8,057 bases of DNA from assembly GCA_030745255.1 (NCBI GenBank), contig JASLOY010000147.1, positions 1 to 8,057 on the forward strand, written 5' to 3'. Below are positions 1 to 5,939 of the stretch, in pieces; the first letter of the stretch is position 1, and each line of letters opens with the position of its first letter. The stretch is from Vicinamibacterales bacterium. Its GTDB lineage: Bacteria > Acidobacteriota > Vicinamibacteria > Vicinamibacterales > UBA8438. The translations under genes and the position numbers were made by a program. Under the pieces are notes generated by a model that searched no databases, was not told where the DNA came from, and saw only the letters and a program-made list of their open reading frames with translations.

Positions 1-134
1 TGGCAATGGCTGATGACGACGAGTCGCCTGGGCGCCGCCGAGCCCTGGGCGAAGGCGTGCAACACACTGTCCGGCAGCGCCGCCCCGAGGGCCGTCAGGC
101 CGCCCAGCTGCAGCAGGTGTCGTCGCGAGATCAT
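1..134 (-). CDS. DUF1552 family protein, N-terminal fragment with Tat signal (runs off left edge)
   Basis: Only the first 44 codons are present; the gene continues beyond position 1. The protein opens MISRRHLLQLGG, followed by a short hydrophobic stretch and an Ala-rich end (residues about 11-32). S-R-R-H-L-L is a good twin-arginine motif, so export by the Tat route is likely. The residues after it (APRRLVVISHC) resemble the start of mature DUF1552 proteins, which usually sit next to a DUF1592/DUF1588 protein, as here. The ATG overlaps the TGA of the upstream gene as ATGA (131-134), and an AGGAG lies 7 bases before it, so translation is probably coupled. The molecular function of DUF1552 proteins is not established. 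The family call rests on signal type, these few residues and the neighbour, because the conserved core is outside the window. Confidence 0.75.
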   Translation of the reverse strand, partial: MISRRHLLQLGGLTALGAALPDSVLHAFAQGSAAPRRLVVISHC

Positions 135-1987
135 TGGTTGGCTCCTGAGGGTGCGGCGGCTGGGCGCATACGGAACAGGTCGCTGCTTGCGATCGAGACG
201 AGCAGCTCTTTGATCGAGTCTTCTTCTCGAAACCGCTCCTGCAATGCCTCGAGTCCCGGCGGGGTCTCGCCGAGCTGGGTGCCGAGGGCATAGCGCGTCC
301 AGTGCTCCACGTAGCAGTCTCGCACGCGATCACTGTTGGCGAGCTGGCGCACAAAGTCGATCCCGTCGGTGAAGGTAATTTCCTCGCCGCCGGTCAGCGC
401 CAGTGTGCCGCTCGCGTCGACCGGCTGCCCGTTGTCCTCGGCCCGCCACTTGCCAATAGCGTCGTAGTGCTCGAACGCGAATCCGGGCGGGTTGATCATC
501 CGATGGCACGTGTTGCAGAGCGCCGGGCTGGTGGCGGTGGCGGTGCGCTCGCGGTTGGTGCTCTCGGCGGTCAGCGTGTCCGGCGGCAGCGCCGCCTCGG
601 CCCCCTGAATGGGCAAGCCCAGCTCCATGCAGGCGATGCGCTCGAGCACCCGCTTGCCGCGCAGGATCGGTCCAGGCTGCACGGCGTAGGCCCCGAGTGC
701 GAGCACGGACGGCAGCGTCAGCACGCCGGCGCGTTCCGTGCGGGGAAACTCGGCGCGGTAGAGCGTCAAGTCCTGCTTGCGCCCGATTGAGGCCACCACG
801 AGTTCTATCGGTCGCGTCACGGTGGGCTCGTCCTCGATGCGTGTCGCGCCGTCGCCGTAGATCGGCTTCGTCGCATCAGACATGTAGCCGTGATTGTCGG
901 TCATCAGCGCGCTGAACGTGCCGGCACCGTCGAAGATGGTCTGCTCGACGAACAGCTCGGTCTCGAGCTTCATCGAGTGGCGCACCGGGCCCATGACGGC
1001 CGGCCACTTCACGTCGTCATCGCGCGCGGTCTCCAGCTCCGGAGCCAGGCCAAAGAGCGGCCCGAAGGCTCGCCGCGCCGGCGCGACGAGCAGCACCTGG
1101 TCGGTACCCAGCCACTGGTGGTGGAAGTGCACGATGGCGGGCCGGGCTTTCGGGTCGTCGAGCATCCGGCGCGCCTGGCGTTCGATCTCCTCCGCCGTGG
1201 CGAGCCTTCCGGTTTCGGCGGCCGCGAACAGCGCCTCGTCCGGCATCGAATCCCAGAGAAAGTAGGAGAGGCGCGTGGCCAGCTCCCACTGGCTCGGCTG
1301 AACGGTACCGTTACCGTCGGACCCAGCGCTTGGCTCGACCCTGAAATGAAACGGCGGAGCCTGCAGGACGCCGGCAACGGTCAGGGCCACCGCTTCGTCA
1401 CGCGGGTAGGCGGCGAGGTTGGCCAGCCAGAATGCTTCGATCCGTCCCGGCTCCTCCGAACGGAGGGGCCGTCGATAGGCGCGCCGGGCGAATCGCTCGA
1501 TGCTCGACCAGGCGCAGGCTTCCTGCTGGGCGGCCGGCTGAGCGGCCCAGCCATCGCACGTGAAGAACGTCGGCGAGTCGAAGACGAACGACGCGAAGTG
1601 CATCGCCGCCAGGTGCAGCTCTTCCACCTGGTAGGAGGACGGGCTCTGCCCCTGCACGATGCCCTCGAAGCCTTCCGAGCCCGGTTCGGCCGGGAACCGC
1701 CATGGCCAGACCGGCGGGGGCGGTGGGGGCAGGAAGACGCCCTTGCTCGCTGTACGGCGCGGGCTGAGCCGGTCGGCCAGGGCCGACCGCTCGGGCCACT
1801 GTTCGCCGTCCCGCGGCAAGCCGAGCAGGTCGGCGATGGTGTTGTTGTATTCGGCAGGCGTCAGCGCCAGCGGCGGGGTGCCCGGTGCGCCCGCCTCCGT
1901 GGCACCGCCGTGACCGGTTGCCACCAGTGGCGCCAGGGCAATGCATGCGAGCGCCGCCAACAGCCCCAGTACGGGTCGATCACACAT
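131..1987 (-). CDS. DUF1592/DUF1588/DUF1585 domain secreted c-haem protein
   Basis: This 618-residue protein has the domain order of the planctomycete/myxobacterial DUF1592 family. Residues 1-26 look like a Sec signal peptide. A DUF1587-like motif (LTPAEYNNTIADLLG) lies at about 42-56. The DUF1595-like part at about 144-190 has FARRAYRRPL and a likely disulfide pair C144/C158. DUF1592 follows at about 213-345 (LSYFLWDSMPDEALF), then DUF1588 at about 418-525 with GKRVLERIAC and the haem-attachment motif CNTCH at 491-495, followed by INPPGFAFEHYDAIG. DUF1585 covers about 538-608. One CxxCH implies a single covalent haem added after export. The reaction is unknown; an electron-transfer or oxidative role outside the cytoplasm is inferred. 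An earlier TTG at 2011 is open in frame, but the ATG at 1987 has AAGGAG 8 bases upstream and puts the signal peptide at the N-terminus. The gene overlaps the downstream DUF1552 gene by 4 bases. Confidence 0.93.
   Translation of the reverse strand: MCDRPVLGLLAALACIALAPLVATGHGGATEAGAPGTPPLALTPAEYNNTIADLLGLPRDGEQWPERSALADRLSPRRTASKGVFLPPPPPPVWPWRFPAEPGSEGFEGIVQGQSPSSYQVEELHLAAMHFASFVFDSPTFFTCDGWAAQPAAQQEACAWSSIERFARRAYRRPLRSEEPGRIEAFWLANLAAYPRDEAVALTVAGVLQAPPFHFRVEPSAGSDGNGTVQPSQWELATRLSYFLWDSMPDEALFAAAETGRLATAEEIERQARRMLDDPKARPAIVHFHHQWLGTDQVLLVAPARRAFGPLFGLAPELETARDDDVKWPAVMGPVRHSMKLETELFVEQTIFDGAGTFSALMTDNHGYMSDATKPIYGDGATRIEDEPTVTRPIELVVASIGRKQDLTLYRAEFPRTERAGVLTLPSVLALGAYAVQPGPILRGKRVLERIACMELGLPIQGAEAALPPDTLTAESTNRERTATATSPALCNTCHRMINPPGFAFEHYDAIGKWRAEDNGQPVDASGTLALTGGEEITFTDGIDFVRQLANSDRVRDCYVEHWTRYALGTQLGETPPGLEALQERFREEDSIKELLVSIASSDLFRMRPAAAPSGANQ
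142..146 (-). promoter_or_regulatory. Shine-Dalgarno site of the DUF1552 gene
   Basis: AGGAG reads on the minus strand 7 bases before the ATG at 134. It lies inside the last codons of the upstream gene, so the downstream gene has its own ribosome site as well as a stop/start overlap. Confidence 0.7.
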
Positions 1988-1995
1988 GCGGAGCA

Positions 1996-2001
1996 CTCCT
2001 T
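1996..2001 (-). promoter_or_regulatory. Shine-Dalgarno site that fixes the DUF1592 gene start
   Basis: AAGGAG on the minus strand lies 8 bases before the ATG at 1987. It falls inside the reading frame of the longer TTG-started version (2011), so the ATG is the better start. Confidence 0.75.
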
Positions 2002-2012
2002 CCCCGCCCAAG

Positions 2013-2040
2013 AATCTCAGCGCGAGACTTCCCGAGTCAA
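2013..2040 (-). promoter_or_regulatory. Candidate promoter of the DUF1592-DUF1552 operon
   Basis: On the minus strand TTGACT (2040-2035) matches a -35 box at 5 of 6 bases. After 16 bases comes GAGATT (2018-2013), a weak -10 box (3 of 6). This would start transcription near 2006, leaving a short leader that contains the AAGGAG site. The weak -10 box keeps confidence low. Confidence 0.3.
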
Positions 2041-2059
2041 GTCAGCTCCGTCTCGGGCT

Positions 2060-2077
2060 ACCATCTACAGTGATGGT
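2060..2077. repeat. 18-bp interrupted palindrome in a divergent intergenic region
   Basis: ACCATC and GATGGT form perfect 6-base arms around a 6-base spacer. The site lies between the divergent DUF1592 operon and the 97-residue membrane protein gene, about 20 bases upstream of the candidate -35 box of the operon and 27 bases upstream of the other start. A dimeric regulator site is possible. A 6+6 repeat can also arise by chance, and no second copy was noticed in the window. Confidence 0.3.
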
Positions 2078-2104
2078 CAACCCTGACGCCGGCGGCGACA
2101 TCGC

Positions 2105-2398
2105 ATGATCGGGCTGGCGGAAATCCTGATCGTCGCTGTGCTGGTGGGGCTCATCCTTGTCTCCCGGCGACGCGGCGGTCCCCCCGCCCGTGAGCGCCAC
2201 GCCAGGGCGGGCACCGAGATCACCGTCCGGGTGCCCCGATACACGGGCACGCTGATCGGGGCGGTCGTAGCGGCCGTCGCCGTCGCGGTAGGCGCGATCT
2301 GGTATGAGCTACCGCCCGCGGTGGGCACCGTCGCCGCGGGGCTCGTTGCCGGGATCGTCGCCGCCGGGCTTGCCACATTCGCCTCCCGGAGAGGCTAG
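2105..2398 (+). CDS. Small membrane protein of unknown function (three predicted segments)
   Basis: I do not recognise this 97-residue protein. Residues 2-20 form a hydrophobic helix followed at once by SRRRGG. A basic hydrophilic loop covers about 21-47. Hydrophobic segments follow at about 48-67 and 72-94, separated by YELPP, and the protein ends SRRG. The positively charged loop and tail fit the positive-inside rule for an outside-N, inside-C, three-pass inner-membrane protein, which supports real coding. There is no clear Shine-Dalgarno sequence before the ATG. The gene is divergent from the DUF1592 operon across 117 bases, and its TAG stop is in the same frame as the decayed remnant just downstream. 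It could be an accessory membrane protein, but nothing ties it to a partner. Confidence 0.6.
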   Translation: MIGLAEILIVAVLVGLILVSRRRGGPPARERHARAGTEITVRVPRYTGTLIGAVVAAVAVAVGAIWYELPPAVGTVAAGLVAGIVAAGLATFASRRG

Positions 2399-2599
2399 CG
2401 CCATGTTTTCCAGGCCCTCCACAGGCGCCTGACCCAGCTGGGCTACTGCGGCTGGAAGCAGACCATTGCGGCCGACATCACCGAGAAGAACCGCTTGCTG
2501 CCCGGGCGATGACGTTTATTCGAGGAGCTCGGCGCTGATCTCAAGACGGCCAACGTCAAGCACTTCCCGATGTTCAAAGGGATCAAGGCGCCATACTGA
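2399..2599 (+). pseudogene. Decayed coding remnant, C-terminal end of a possible GNAT-like acyltransferase
   Basis: The frame directly following the TAG of the 97-residue gene reads as protein-like sequence for 37 codons (including LTQLGY and AADITEKNRLL). It meets a TGA at 2510-2512 and then stays in the same frame for 28 more codons (RLFEELGADLKTANVKHF...) to a TGA at 2597-2599. No start codon with a ribosome site precedes it. The pattern (short helix ending LGY, then ADITEKN, then LFEELGA, then a basic/aromatic tail) recalls the end of GNAT N-acetyltransferases, where a strand is followed by xDNxxAxxLxxxLGF. That resemblance is by eye only. The simplest reading is the 3' end of a deleted gene that picked up a nonsense mutation. 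A sequencing error or chance open frame cannot be excluded. Confidence 0.4.
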
Positions 2600-2614
2600 C
2601 CGCACATGTGAGGG

Positions 2615-3028
2615 TCAGGCCGGCAGCCGCACCACCGCGCGCCCGGGTGCGATCACCTGGTCGTCGGCGTTCTTGATGTAGATCTCGAGGGTGACGGTGC
2701 CGCCGGTCTCGTCGACTGCGGTCACTTCACCCCCGGCCCTTAGCGTCTCGCCCAGATAGCAGGCTCGGCGGTTCGAGTATTCGAGCTCGACCAGATCGCC
2801 GTCGTCGCCGAGCCACGCGGTCACAACTTGCGACAGCCAGTCGCCTTGGAGCGGACCGTCGATCACGATGCCCGGGTGTTTCTCGACCTGGGTGGTGTAG
2901 GACTCGTCGAAATGAATCCGGTGCGGGTTCCAGATGACGGCGTTGTAGAGGAACAGGGAGACCATCGAGGGCTCGTGGGTCCGTTCCTCGAGGCGGGTGC
3001 CGACCGTGACGGTGCTGAGTGTAGGCAT
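2615..3028 (-). CDS. MaoC/HTD2-like enoyl-CoA hydratase subunit
   Basis: This 137-residue protein has the size of a single hot-dog domain. Residues 33-45 (WNPHRIHFDESYT) match the hydratase motif of HTD2-like and mesaconyl-CoA hydratase C-terminal domains (FNxHRIHYD). H39 is the expected catalytic histidine. N34 stands where R-specific hydratases such as ChsH1 have aspartate, as in HTD2-like proteins. The following HPGIVIDGPLQ (51-61) fits the conserved GPL segment. The probable role is reversible hydration of a 2-enoyl-CoA in the cytoplasm, paired with the hot-dog protein encoded 5 bases upstream (its TAG is at 3034-3036). An open frame extends back to 3457 but only through that other gene, so ATG 3028 is the start. 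It is the last gene of the cluster. The family is well supported; the substrate is not known. Confidence 0.88.
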   Translation of the reverse strand: MPTLSTVTVGTRLEERTHEPSMVSLFLYNAVIWNPHRIHFDESYTTQVEKHPGIVIDGPLQGDWLSQVVTAWLGDDGDLVELEYSNRRACYLGETLRAGGEVTAVDETGGTVTLEIYIKNADDQVIAPGRAVVRLPA

Positions 3029-3033
3029 GACGG

Positions 3034-3498
3034 CTACCGAAAGATTCTGCGGCGTGTTTCCTCCATCACGAGCTCGCCGTCTTCGGTCTCGACGCGTACG
3101 CCGTAGACCACGAAGATGAGCGGGCCGGTGCGGCCCTGTTTCTCGTAGATGTCGGTGAGTGTTCGGGTCAGGACCAGGACATCGCCCGGCTTGATTGGAC
3201 GGTGGTAGGTGTTCTTGATCCCGCCAGCCATCACGCGCTTCAGCGGCAGATCCGGCAGCAGGGGGTCCGGCGTCAGTCCGTCCGGACGCAGCGCCTCGAT
3301 CTGGACCAGCAGCTGATGCGCATTGAAGAGGAACATCGGCGGCGCTTCGTCGCCTTGCAGGTATTTCTCCAGACGCTGCTGGGTGGCGATGGCGTACTTC
3401 ACGATGTCGCGCCGAGTGACCTCGAGCCGCTGCGGGGTGTCCGATCGCCCGACCCACTGGCGAATCTCCGGTGTCAGTAACCCAGGTGTCTCAGCCAT
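3034..3498 (-). CDS. FAS1-like dehydratase / MaoC N-terminal hot-dog domain protein
   Basis: This 154-residue protein matches the MaoC_dehydrat_N (FAS1-like dehydratase) pattern: an N-terminal helix region with RRDIVKYAIAT (29-39), PPMFLFN (53-59), then LPLKRVMAGG and the basic/Pro segment YHRPIKPGDVL (98-108), and a long strand pair ending in EETRRRIFR. The HRIHxD motif of active MaoC subunits is absent. It therefore probably forms the non-catalytic, acyl-binding half of a heterodimer with the HTD2-like protein encoded next, as ChsH2 does with ChsH1 or as the N-terminal half does in two-domain mesaconyl-CoA hydratases. Its ATG overlaps the end of the DUF35 gene by 8 bases (3491-3498), a sign of translational coupling. 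A GAGG lies 10 bases before the start. Confidence 0.87.
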   Translation of the reverse strand: MAETPGLLTPEIRQWVGRSDTPQRLEVTRRDIVKYAIATQQRLEKYLQGDEAPPMFLFNAHQLLVQIEALRPDGLTPDPLLPDLPLKRVMAGGIKNTYHRPIKPGDVLVLTRTLTDIYEKQGRTGPLIFVVYGVRVETEDGELVMEETRRRIFR

Positions 3499-3910
3499 CG
3501 ATACGGAACCTCGGGAGGGTGATCTCGTCGGTCACGTCATCGTACTCGAGCACGACCGGAAGACCGAGCGACAGTCGACTCGCGTCGTCATCGACCAGTT
3601 CGACCAGCGGCGCCACCATGCGCACACCGTCCGCCAGGTCGACCGTCAGCAGCACGTAGGGGGTGTCGGTTTTGAACCCTCGGTGAAACGCGTGATGGCT
3701 GACCGTCCAGCTATGTACCGTGCCATTGCCCGATGCTTCGAACCATTCGTCCTCGAGCGAGAAGCAGGCTGCGCACATCGGTCGAGGATAGTGACGCGGT
3801 GTCTTGCAGGCGGCGCAGCGCTGAAGCACGAGCCGGTGCGCCCGGAGGCCCTCCCAGTAGGGTTGGCTCTCGGCCGTCGGTTCCGGCAGCGGCCTGTCGT
3901 CCCTGATCAT
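3491..3910 (-). CDS. DUF35 OB-fold protein with rubredoxin-like zinc ribbon
   Basis: This 139-residue protein has the normal DUF35 layout. An N-terminal helix (PEPTAESQPYWEGLRAHRL, about 9-27) leads into a complete four-cysteine zinc ribbon (C32, C35, C46, C49), with YPRPMC before the second pair. An OB-fold domain at about 58-136 has GNGTVHSWTV and PYVLLTVDL. DUF35 proteins bind thiolase-fold enzymes and are needed for activity in several acyl-CoA systems, including the DUF35 domain of ChsH2 with the aldolase Ltp2. The thiolase-like gene directly upstream is the obvious partner. The protein is probably a cytoplasmic scaffold or CoA-substrate channel, not an enzyme. The gap to the upstream gene is 66 bases and holds GGAG-like sequences about 45 bases too far from this start. 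No in-frame ATG, GTG or TTG lies between the preceding in-frame stop and ATG 3910. Confidence 0.92.
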   Translation of the reverse strand: MIRDDRPLPEPTAESQPYWEGLRAHRLVLQRCAACKTPRHYPRPMCAACFSLEDEWFEASGNGTVHSWTVSHHAFHRGFKTDTPYVLLTVDLADGVRMVAPLVELVDDDASRLSLGLPVVLEYDDVTDEITLPRFRIDG

Positions 3911-3976
3911 CGTATTGAAGACGGGCGGCGAAGCCGTCCAGCTTCCTGCTGTCTCCTAACTCCTTCGAGCCCTCGC

Positions 3977-5155
3977 CTACCGGTGCATGATCGCGATCGA
4001 GCCGTCGCCCAGATCGCCATACCCGGTCACCAGGCCGACATCGGCGCCGTCGACCTGTCGTGTGCCGCAGTCGCCCCGAAGCTGGCGCACCAGCTCGACG
4101 ATATGGTTGAGGCCGACCACATGGGCCTGTGACAGCAATCCGCCATGTGTGTTGGTTGGCAGCGCGCCGCCGAGACCGATTCGGCCATCTTCGACGAAGG
4201 CGCCACCCTCACCCTTTGGGCAGAACCCGAGATCCTCGAGCTGACAGACGACCGTGTAGGTGAAGCAGTCGTAAATCTCGGCCACGTCGATGTCGTCGTG
4301 GGTGACGCCAGCCATCTCGAAGGCGCGCGGCGCCGCCTTGGCGAGACCAAGACGGGTCATGTCCGGGCGCTGCGTGATGGCGCTGGGCGAGTCGGGGTGA
4401 CCGACCCCCATCCCCGACAGCCAGATCGGTGGTTGCGGCATGTCGCGCGCTCGCTCGGCGCCACTCACCACGACTGCCGCGCCGCCGTCGCTCTCCAGAC
4501 AGCAGTCCAGCAGCCGGAACGGATCGGCGATCATCCGCGACGCGTGGTGGTCTGCCACCGTCATCGGCTCACGCATCAGCGCGTTGTCGTTCAGCCCCGC
4601 GTGACGCCGCATCGTAACCGCCACCTCGGCGAACTGCTCGCTCGTGGTGCCATACAGCGCCATGTGCCGGCGTGCCATCGGCGCGTAGTACTGCGCCGGG
4701 GCGTTGGCTCCCACCGGCGCCTCGAATTCCGACACCACCCGGAACTGCCGCATCGCTCCGACACGTCGGCTGATGCGCGCCCCCGAATGGCCGTCGCGTC
4801 CCAGCGGAATGAGCACGTGCGTGGCGACGCCGGTCGCCACCGCCATCGCCGCGCACTGCAGCGCCGCCACTGGGCTCGCGCCCCCCATCGGGGTGGTGGC
4901 CGAGAAGCGGAAATCCTCGCTGCCGAAGTTGGTCAAGAGGTCTTCGGCGACGACGGCGCCGCTGGCGTAGACAATCACACCGTCGATGTCTCTTGGCGTC
5001 AGTCCGGCATCCCCAATGGCGGCAAGCGACGCCTCCAGGGTGAGCCGCAGGGCGCTCTTCTCCGTGCCACGCACGTAGCGGGTTTCTCCGATGCCGGTCA
5101 CGGCGGCGGCGTCTTGCAGACTGGTCATGCCGCCACTGCCGTCATCAGTCATCAT
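3977..5155 (-). CDS. Thiolase-fold lipid-transfer-type protein, likely Ltp2-like acyl-CoA aldolase
   Basis: This 392-residue protein has the thiolase fold of the SCP2/lipid-transfer group: VTGIGETRYVRG near the N-terminus, DIDGVIVY at 56-63, RMIADPFRLLDCCLESDGGAAVV at about 207-229, VAEIYDCFTY at 291-300, NTHGGLLSQAH at 335-345 and ELVRQLRG at 354-361. Where degradative thiolases carry the nucleophilic cysteine, this protein reads PMGGASPVAAL (89-99), so thiolysis is unlikely. Y295 in the YDCFT motif and the GGLLSQAH segment are as in Ltp2-type proteins, which perform retro-aldol cleavage of 3-hydroxyacyl-CoAs using tyrosines. With DUF35 and MaoC genes following, aldolase activity in side-chain degradation is the best guess. 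Two adjacent ATGs (5155, 5152) and a third at codon 10 are possible starts, none with a strong ribosome site. It is the first gene of the four-gene cluster, 52 bases after the secreted-protein gene. Confidence 0.9.
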   Translation of the reverse strand: MMTDDGSGGMTSLQDAAAVTGIGETRYVRGTEKSALRLTLEASLAAIGDAGLTPRDIDGVIVYASGAVVAEDLLTNFGSEDFRFSATTPMGGASPVAALQCAAMAVATGVATHVLIPLGRDGHSGARISRRVGAMRQFRVVSEFEAPVGANAPAQYYAPMARRHMALYGTTSEQFAEVAVTMRRHAGLNDNALMREPMTVADHHASRMIADPFRLLDCCLESDGGAAVVVSGAERARDMPQPPIWLSGMGVGHPDSPSAITQRPDMTRLGLAKAAPRAFEMAGVTHDDIDVAEIYDCFTYTVVCQLEDLGFCPKGEGGAFVEDGRIGLGGALPTNTHGGLLSQAHVVGLNHIVELVRQLRGDCGTRQVDGADVGLVTGYGDLGDGSIAIMHR

Positions 5156-5207
5156 CTTCGCTGTCGGGGCTGACTCGGCTGGTATGCCCGTCTGGGCGCA
5201 CTGCGTC

Positions 5208-5846
5208 TCAGCGGAACTGCTGGAGCACGGCAGGCTCGATGACGCAGGAAATCGTCCGGGCCTCGCCCACCATTTCGAGGGTGACGGCGCCGGTCGGGGC
5301 CCAGGCCGGGTAGTCGAAGGTGTACCGGCCGTCGCGTCTGCTGCGATCGACGGGGGAGACGGGGTTGCCGCCGCGTGACAGGATGAGATCGGTCAGCACA
5401 TTCGTCGATCCGTCGGCCGGGGTCACGCTGATGGTCACACGGGTACGTCGTGCCGCCTGATAGTTGGGTTCTGGCGCCGGCTGCCCCTGCTGCACCGCGA
5501 GCCACACCTCGTAGGCGACTTGCTTGTAACCGGTGTAAGCGGCGAGCGTGAAGTCGTCGTTTTCGCAGAGCCCGGTGTCCCAGAAGACACACGGCGGATC
5601 GGCGCCGCCCTGTTTCCCGCACTCGATGGCGTTGTAGTAGCTCTCGGGCGAGATGGGCAGAATTCCCTTGAACCAAGGGGGCGTGGTGGCACCGGGCCGA
5701 GCCTTTGCCGTTACCTGGGCTGCTGCGTCGGTCGGGGCGGACCCGGTGCCGACGAGCAGAAGGACAGCAGCAAGCCCCCACCGAGCTGCGAAGCACCTGC
5801 GTGTGTGAATCGAGAAAGTCGTCGAAAGCCGGTGTGTGATGCCCAT
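5208..5846 (-). CDS. Secreted protein of unknown function with four mature cysteines
   Basis: I do not recognise a named family for this 212-residue protein. The N-terminus has TRRCFAA (15-21), a hydrophobic stretch to about 34 and a good signal-peptidase site after AAA (43), giving a 43-residue signal peptide. The arginine pair resembles a Tat motif, but Sec is equally possible. The mature part holds C76, C86, C94 and C201. The segment SYYNAIECGKQ to CENDDFTLAAYTGYKQVAYEVW (69-115) looks like a compact disulfide-rich conserved core. About 135-205 is strand-rich (VTISVTPADGSTN, YTFDYPAWAPTGAVTL), suggesting a small beta-sandwich. Four cysteines would allow two disulfides after export. It precedes the CoA cluster on the same strand by 52 bases, so co-transcription is possible but a functional link is not shown. 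There is no Shine-Dalgarno sequence; a -10 box sits 8 bases before the ATG. Confidence 0.82.
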   Translation of the reverse strand: MGITHRLSTTFSIHTRRCFAARWGLAAVLLLVGTGSAPTDAAAQVTAKARPGATTPPWFKGILPISPESYYNAIECGKQGGADPPCVFWDTGLCENDDFTLAAYTGYKQVAYEVWLAVQQGQPAPEPNYQAARRTRVTISVTPADGSTNVLTDLILSRGGNPVSPVDRSRRDGRYTFDYPAWAPTGAVTLEMVGEARTISCVIEPAVLQQFR

Positions 5847-5854
5847 CGGTCCAG

Positions 5855-5860
5855 AGTATA
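5855..5860 (-). promoter_or_regulatory. -10 box implying a leaderless transcript for the secreted-protein gene
   Basis: TATACT on the minus strand ends 8 bases before the ATG at 5846. The usual 6-8 base distance from the -10 box puts the transcription start at, or within two bases of, the A of ATG. No Shine-Dalgarno sequence is present and no good -35 box is seen at 16-18 bases. Confidence 0.5.
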
Positions 5861-5939
5861 CAACCGCACGGCATCGCCGCCCGCCGGAGACATCGACCTG
5901 ATGGCCTTCAGGTTGGGACGCCCGGAACCGGCCTGTCGA

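Noticed and set aside
890..2086. Long open frame (398 codons) on the plus strand
   Set aside because: It lies antisense to the DUF1592 gene, whose protein matches a family throughout. The plus-strand product is Arg/Gly-rich with no motifs, typical of a GC-rich shadow frame.
2105..2398. TatA-like protein, because of the N-terminal helix and the nearby Tat substrate
   Set aside because: There is no amphipathic helix after the first segment, and two more membrane helices follow, which TatA does not have.
2510..2512. TGA as a selenocysteine codon
   Set aside because: No SECIS-like hairpin is evident just downstream, the flanking residues are not a redox motif, and the frame has no start with a ribosome site.
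2615..3457. Reading the MaoC gene as a 280-residue protein starting at 3457
   Set aside because: The extra N-terminal part overlaps the FAS1-like gene in another frame and has shadow-like composition. The hot-dog domain begins at ATG 3028.
3911..3976. Hairpin (GACGG/CCGTC) between the thiolase-fold and DUF35 genes as a terminator
   Set aside because: The stem is short and has no U-tract. The genes around it belong to one functional set, so an operon-internal terminator is not supported.
4145..5173. Long open frame (342 codons) on the plus strand
   Set aside because: It is antisense to the thiolase-fold gene. The product is rich in Arg and His with no recognisable domain.
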